A stretch of 64,000 nucleotides of DNA from NCBI RefSeq assembly GCF_020783335.1, contig NZ_CP086068.1:3162001-3226000 (forward strand), given 5' to 3'. Positions 61,107 through 64,000 of this stretch are shown here, piece after piece (the stretch's first letter is position 1; every line of letters begins with the position of its first letter). The DNA is from Mucilaginibacter daejeonensis (GTDB lineage Bacteria; Bacteroidota; Bacteroidia; Sphingobacteriales; Sphingobacteriaceae). The position numbers and the translations under genes were made by a program. The notes beneath the pieces were generated by a model. The model was not told the DNA's origin. It searched no databases and worked only from the letters and a program-made list of their open reading frames with translations.

Positions 61107-61820
61107 ATGAACACTGATACACTACACCGGATCAAGAAAAAAGCCGCTCACCTGATCGAGAACCGCTTGTTAAAGACCGGCCGCGTGCTTGAGGTACGCA
61201 AATGGCAACCATCTACCATGATTGAGATCGACCTGCATCTACCGCAAACCGCTATGGAAGATTGGAAAGAGGTACCTTACATCAAATGCAAGGTGGCCGA
61301 CCTTACCTATCGCGACTATACTCCCACCGGCTGGGACGCCGAAACGCACACCTGCACCCTGTTCATTGATGCGGCCCACCAGGGCCCTGGCAGTAAATGG
61401 GCGCAGCAGTTGAACACCGGCGATAGCATTAGTTACCTGGGCACCAACTCTACCCGCCAAATGCCCTCGCCTACGTCATCAGTGATCTGCCTGGGCGATG
61501 AGAGCAGCCTGGGTCACCTGTTGGCCATGCAGCAACTCACCATGCCACAGACGCGCTTTACCGGCGCGGTACTAATGGGCAACGAGCACGACCGCGGCCT
61601 GTTCAAGGAATACCTGCGCTCGCCGCTGCAACCCATCGCCCGTAATGACATCTATGGCCATCACAGCCTTACCGAGTGGTTGCTCGAACGCTCTTACAGC
61701 TTGCACGACACAATATTTTACATCGTGGGTAACAACACCATGGTGGTGGAGCTGCGCAAGCTTTTACGTAAACAAGGTTTTAGCCGTAACCAGATCCAAT
61801 GTCAGGGCTTTTGGTCCTGA
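61107..61820 (+). CDS. Siderophore-interacting FAD reductase-like protein
   Basis: A 237-residue flavoprotein of the SIP/ViuB type. The FAD-binding motif appears as YRDYTPTGWD (about 66-75) and the NAD(P)H domain begins near SSVICLGDESSLGHLLAM. SIPs reduce ferric siderophores in the cytoplasm to release iron. No siderophore receptor is adjacent. ATG 61107 gives the family start; an upstream frame to 61044 is discarded. TTCATTTG (61076-61083, 7 of 8) could be its box. It follows the AraC regulator. Confidence 0.82.
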   Translation: MNTDTLHRIKKKAAHLIENRLLKTGRVLEVRKWQPSTMIEIDLHLPQTAMEDWKEVPYIKCKVADLTYRDYTPTGWDAETHTCTLFIDAAHQGPGSKWAQQLNTGDSISYLGTNSTRQMPSPTSSVICLGDESSLGHLLAMQQLTMPQTRFTGAVLMGNEHDRGLFKEYLRSPLQPIARNDIYGHHSLTEWLLERSYSLHDTIFYIVGNNTMVVELRKLLRKQGFSRNQIQCQGFWS

Positions 61821-61845
61821 GTGTGGGTCATTATCACTTTTTACC

Positions 61846-61941
61846 ATGACCATCATTTTAGCTAACATCATCAAATTAGGGCTCGCCTTTGGGCTGAGCT
61901 ACTGCCTGGTGAACTTTCGTAATTGCACTTTCAAAAAGTGA
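61846..61941 (+). CDS. Possible small membrane protein (31 residues)
   Basis: ATG at 61846 opens 31 codons giving a hydrophobic helix (IILANIIKLGLAFGLSYCLV) with a positively charged tail (FRNCTFKK), the look of a single-span small membrane protein. It lies in the gap between the reductase and the methyltransferase, followed by a small hairpin (CCACAA/TTGTGG). No promoter box. Weakly supported. Confidence 0.25.
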   Translation: MTIILANIIKLGLAFGLSYCLVNFRNCTFKK

Positions 61942-62030
61942 ACACCACAAGTGGTTTTGTGGAGCATGCTTGAGTATTTCAAAACAAATACGGTAATTTA
62001 GCATTGCATAACACACATACCATACCTACT

Positions 62031-62765
62031 ATGTTCAACTTACGGACCTGCCTGTTACCGGGTATCATCTTGTTTTGCTGCTGCACGTCGCCTGCTAAAA
62101 AGAGCGACGATAGCGCGTCACAACAAAAGAAGGACAGCATTTACACCTACAAAAAGCCGGCTGTAAATGGCATTGGCAAGGTGTATAAAGGCCGCGAGAT
62201 AGCACAGGTAATGGGCTTTACGGGTGCTGGCTGGCTCGAGCGTGATACCCGCAACCAAGAAGAGAACGTTGAACTGGCGGTAAAGAACCTGCCCGTGACC
62301 AAGACCAGCATCGTGGCCGACATTGGGGCAGGCACCGGCTTCTATACCTTCCGCATATCACCCAAGGTGAAAAAGGTATACGCCATTGAACTGGAAGACG
62401 ATGTGCTAACCAATCTGAAGCAACGCGCCCAAACCCTGAAGCAATTTAATGTGGATGTAGTGAAAGGCATGGAAAAGGCTCCCAACCTGCCCGATAGCAG
62501 CGTAGATCTGGCCCTGATGGTTGACGTATACCACGAATTAGAATACCCTCACGAGTACCTGCAAGCCTTATACAAGGCACTGCGCCCCCACGGCAAGATC
62601 GTGATGCTTGAATACCGCGCCGAAGACCCGGAAGTGCCCATCAAGGCTCTGCACAAAACGACCGCTGCACAGATCACCAAAGAACTTACTGCCAATGGCT
62701 TCTTCTTTGTCGAGGACCGCAAGGACCTCCCTATGCAACATTTCCTGATCTACGAGAAGAAGTGA
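62031..62765 (+). CDS. Exported lipoprotein-like SAM-dependent methyltransferase
   Basis: A 244-residue class I methyltransferase with the SAM motif ADIGAGTGFYTF (about 89-100) and later DLALMVDVYHELEYP and KIVMLEYRAED. The N-terminus from ATG 62031 is a signal peptide (LRTCLLPGIILFCCCTSPAKK) with a Cys cluster that can serve as lipobox, followed by a Lys/Ser-rich linker. Exported methyltransferases are odd because SAM is made in the cytoplasm; alternatively this N-terminus is a membrane anchor facing the cytoplasm. The next element downstream is octamer repeat copy B. Confidence 0.85.
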   Translation: MFNLRTCLLPGIILFCCCTSPAKKSDDSASQQKKDSIYTYKKPAVNGIGKVYKGREIAQVMGFTGAGWLERDTRNQEENVELAVKNLPVTKTSIVADIGAGTGFYTFRISPKVKKVYAIELEDDVLTNLKQRAQTLKQFNVDVVKGMEKAPNLPDSSVDLALMVDVYHELEYPHEYLQALYKALRPHGKIVMLEYRAEDPEVPIKALHKTTAAQITKELTANGFFFVEDRKDLPMQHFLIYEKK

Positions 62766-62777
62766 GGTAGTTTATTG

Positions 62778-62986
62778 GTTGAATGGTCTTAGTAAGTTGA
62801 ATGGTTGAGTGCTTGAGTAGTTGAATGGTTAAAAAGTTAACTAACTTGAATAGTTAAGTAGTCCGCATTTATCGATTTAGGCAGCGATCGGTCTCCTATT
62901 CAACGCCAACCATTCAACCCATTCCAACTGATCAAATTATTCAACTATTCATCCGCTCAACCACTCAACTTAATCAACCACTTACC
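62778..62986. repeat. Octamer inverted-repeat element, copy B (long arms)
   Basis: Left arm: units GTTGAATG, GTTGAGTG, CTTGAGTA in strict 8-base register from 62796 to 62843 (six units), then two more at 62845-62860 after a one-base slip, plus an isolated unit at 62778-62785. Right arm: complementary units such as CATTCAAC (62911-62918) and a block of four in register at 62938-62969. A unique 36-base centre (62861-62896) separates the arms. Unit consensus is the same as for copy A. The right arm ends about 15 bases from the stop codon of the metallophosphoesterase. Related but longer than copy A. Confidence 0.8.
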
Positions 62987-63000
62987 TTTACCCAACTCAC

Positions 63001-64000
63001 TCACGCTATCCTCTTCCTTAGCTCGATCACGGTGATCTCAGGCCAGATGCCTAATCGGCCGGAAAAAGCCAGGAAGCCAAAGCCACGGTTCACGTATAAG
63101 TTGCGGCGGTTCTCTTCCATGGGGCCGGCCCAGTCCAGGTAACGGTTCTTCACCGGGCTCCAGCGGAACTTGGCGGTCTCCACACCAAATTGTGCACCAT
63201 GGGTATGGCCCGATAGGGTCAGGTGAACCAGCTTATCGTGGTAACGTACCTTTTCTTCCCAATGGGTGGGGTCGTGTGATAGTAGTATCGTGAAGTCATC
63301 CTTAGCTACACCGTCCAGCGCCTTATCCAGGTCGCCGATCTGGATGAAGTCGCGGCCCCAGTTCTGTACACCTGCCAGTATGATCTTTTGACCGTTCTTT
63401 TCAAGGGTCACATGCTCATCCAGCAACAATCGGTAGTCCAGCTCTGCATGGTGCTGCTTCAATTTTTTCAGGTTGGCGGCCTTTTGTTGTTCGCCTCCCG
63501 GCCAGCGAATGTAATCCCCATAATCATGATTACCCAAAATAGAGAACTGCCCGTAAGGGGCCTTCAACTGCTTAAAACGATCGATGTAAGGCTCTATCTC
63601 TGATGCCACGTTATTGACAAGGTCGCCCGTGAACACGAAAAGGTCCGATCGTTGGGCGTTGGCCAGGTCGATACCGCGCTGAATGGCATCCACGTTATCA
63701 AAGCTTCCCGAATGAATATCTGATAATTGCGTGATGGTAAAACCATCAAAGGCGGCCGGCAGATCATCAAAGTAAAAGGTTTGGCGGTGTACCTTGTAGT
63801 CGTACTTACCCTTGAACATGGCATACATGAAGGACGTAAAAGGCACCGAAGCAGCCAAAACAGCGGCCTCACCCACGAACCTGCGCCTTGCAGGCACATA
63901 GCTGCCAGTGCCGGGCTTTTTGCCTATAGCATTGACCAGCCCCACCACCAGGCGGTAGATATCGGCCGGAAAGAGCACCAGTACAAAGAACACTTTGCTG
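63001..64000 (-). CDS. Metallophosphoesterase (YkuE-like), 5' end beyond window
   Basis: At least 332 residues of a membrane-anchored calcineurin-like phosphoesterase. Metal motifs: LSDIHSGSFD (first Asp, His), FTGDLVNN, LGNHDYGDY and SGHTHGAQFG. An N-terminal hydrophobic segment and Arg-rich linker precede the domain. The reading frame is open to the window edge; the GTG at 63993 is probably internal, so the gene is recorded as partial. YkuE-like proteins act on phosphodiesters or lipid phosphates at the membrane. The 3' end abuts octamer element copy B. Confidence 0.9.
   Translation of the reverse strand, partial: SKVFFVLVLFPADIYRLVVGLVNAIGKKPGTGSYVPARRRFVGEAAVLAASVPFTSFMYAMFKGKYDYKVHRQTFYFDDLPAAFDGFTITQLSDIHSGSFDNVDAIQRGIDLANAQRSDLFVFTGDLVNNVASEIEPYIDRFKQLKAPYGQFSILGNHDYGDYIRWPGGEQQKAANLKKLKQHHAELDYRLLLDEHVTLEKNGQKIILAGVQNWGRDFIQIGDLDKALDGVAKDDFTILLSHDPTHWEEKVRYHDKLVHLTLSGHTHGAQFGVETAKFRWSPVKNRYLDWAGPMEENRRNLYVNRGFGFLAFSGRLGIWPEITVIELRKRIA

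Noticed and set aside
1..64000. tRNA, rRNA, prophage, transposase or attachment sites
   Set aside because: None was recognised by reading both strands; gene content is chromosomal throughout. A covariance-model search for tRNAs and small RNAs was not possible here.

Overview
The window looks like chromosomal DNA of a Bacteroidota member, most likely family Sphingobacteriaceae (Mucilaginibacter/Pedobacter type). The reasons are: a TonB-dependent receptor with a carboxypeptidase-like N-terminal domain paired with a DUF4249 lipoprotein; DUF3810, DUF62 and Bacteroidota-type LptD and arginine decarboxylase proteins; almost no Shine-Dalgarno sites; and repeated TAnnTTTG promoter boxes, the Bacteroidota housekeeping -7 element. 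Genus is an inference. Gene density is high and no phage, plasmid, CRISPR, transposase, rRNA or tRNA was seen.

Layout. 0.1-12.1 kb: TPR protein, riboflavin synthase, a two-gene alkylation-repair unit (AraC-Ogt fusion plus AlkB), TonB receptor/DUF4249 pair, MFS transporter, NhaA, aldose epimerase and a GH26 mannanase-type hydrolase. 12.2-23.1 kb: envelope region with an MlaE-MlaF-MlaD lipid transporter, an SDR that lacks its catalytic tyrosine, an LptD-CinA-E2 minus-strand operon and, divergent from it, amidase plus a second Mce protein. 23.1-31.3 kb: RNase Z, STAS, PurC and PhoH on the minus strand, then a DUF62 protein, a coiled-coil membrane protein, an ABC exporter and a beta-CASP nuclease. 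31.3-39.1 kb: Gly-Ser-Thr repeat lipoprotein, serine biosynthesis (SerC, SerA), Rpe, PNPase, S15 and an HD-phosphohydrolase/CoaD-like fusion. 39.1-49.8 kb: thioesterase, sugar epimerase, Zn-peptidase-like proteins, a ceramide-desaturase-like enzyme, a FrnE-type DsbA, an orphan DUF47 protein and an SDR. 50.1-64 kb: RND tripartite efflux operon, response regulator, Crp-like regulator, arginine decarboxylase, AraC regulator with a siderophore-interacting flavoreductase, a predicted exported methyltransferase and a metallophosphoesterase cut by the window end.

The features I find most worth following are: (1) two intergenic elements built from degenerate 8-bp units in inverted arms (33017-33088 and 62778-62986), both placed just after the stop codon of a minus-strand gene; (2) a bacterial homologue of the eukaryotic dihydroceramide delta-4 desaturase (42932-43924) in a lineage known to make sphingolipids; (3) the HD/CoaD-like fusion (38112-39071); (4) the SDR with Tyr replaced by Ile (14969-15736); and (5) promoter boxes placed so close to start codons that leaderless transcripts are likely. 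Start codons were moved downstream where a longer reading frame ran through a promoter box or a neighbouring gene; these choices are stated per gene. All family assignments come from reading motifs, not from database searches.
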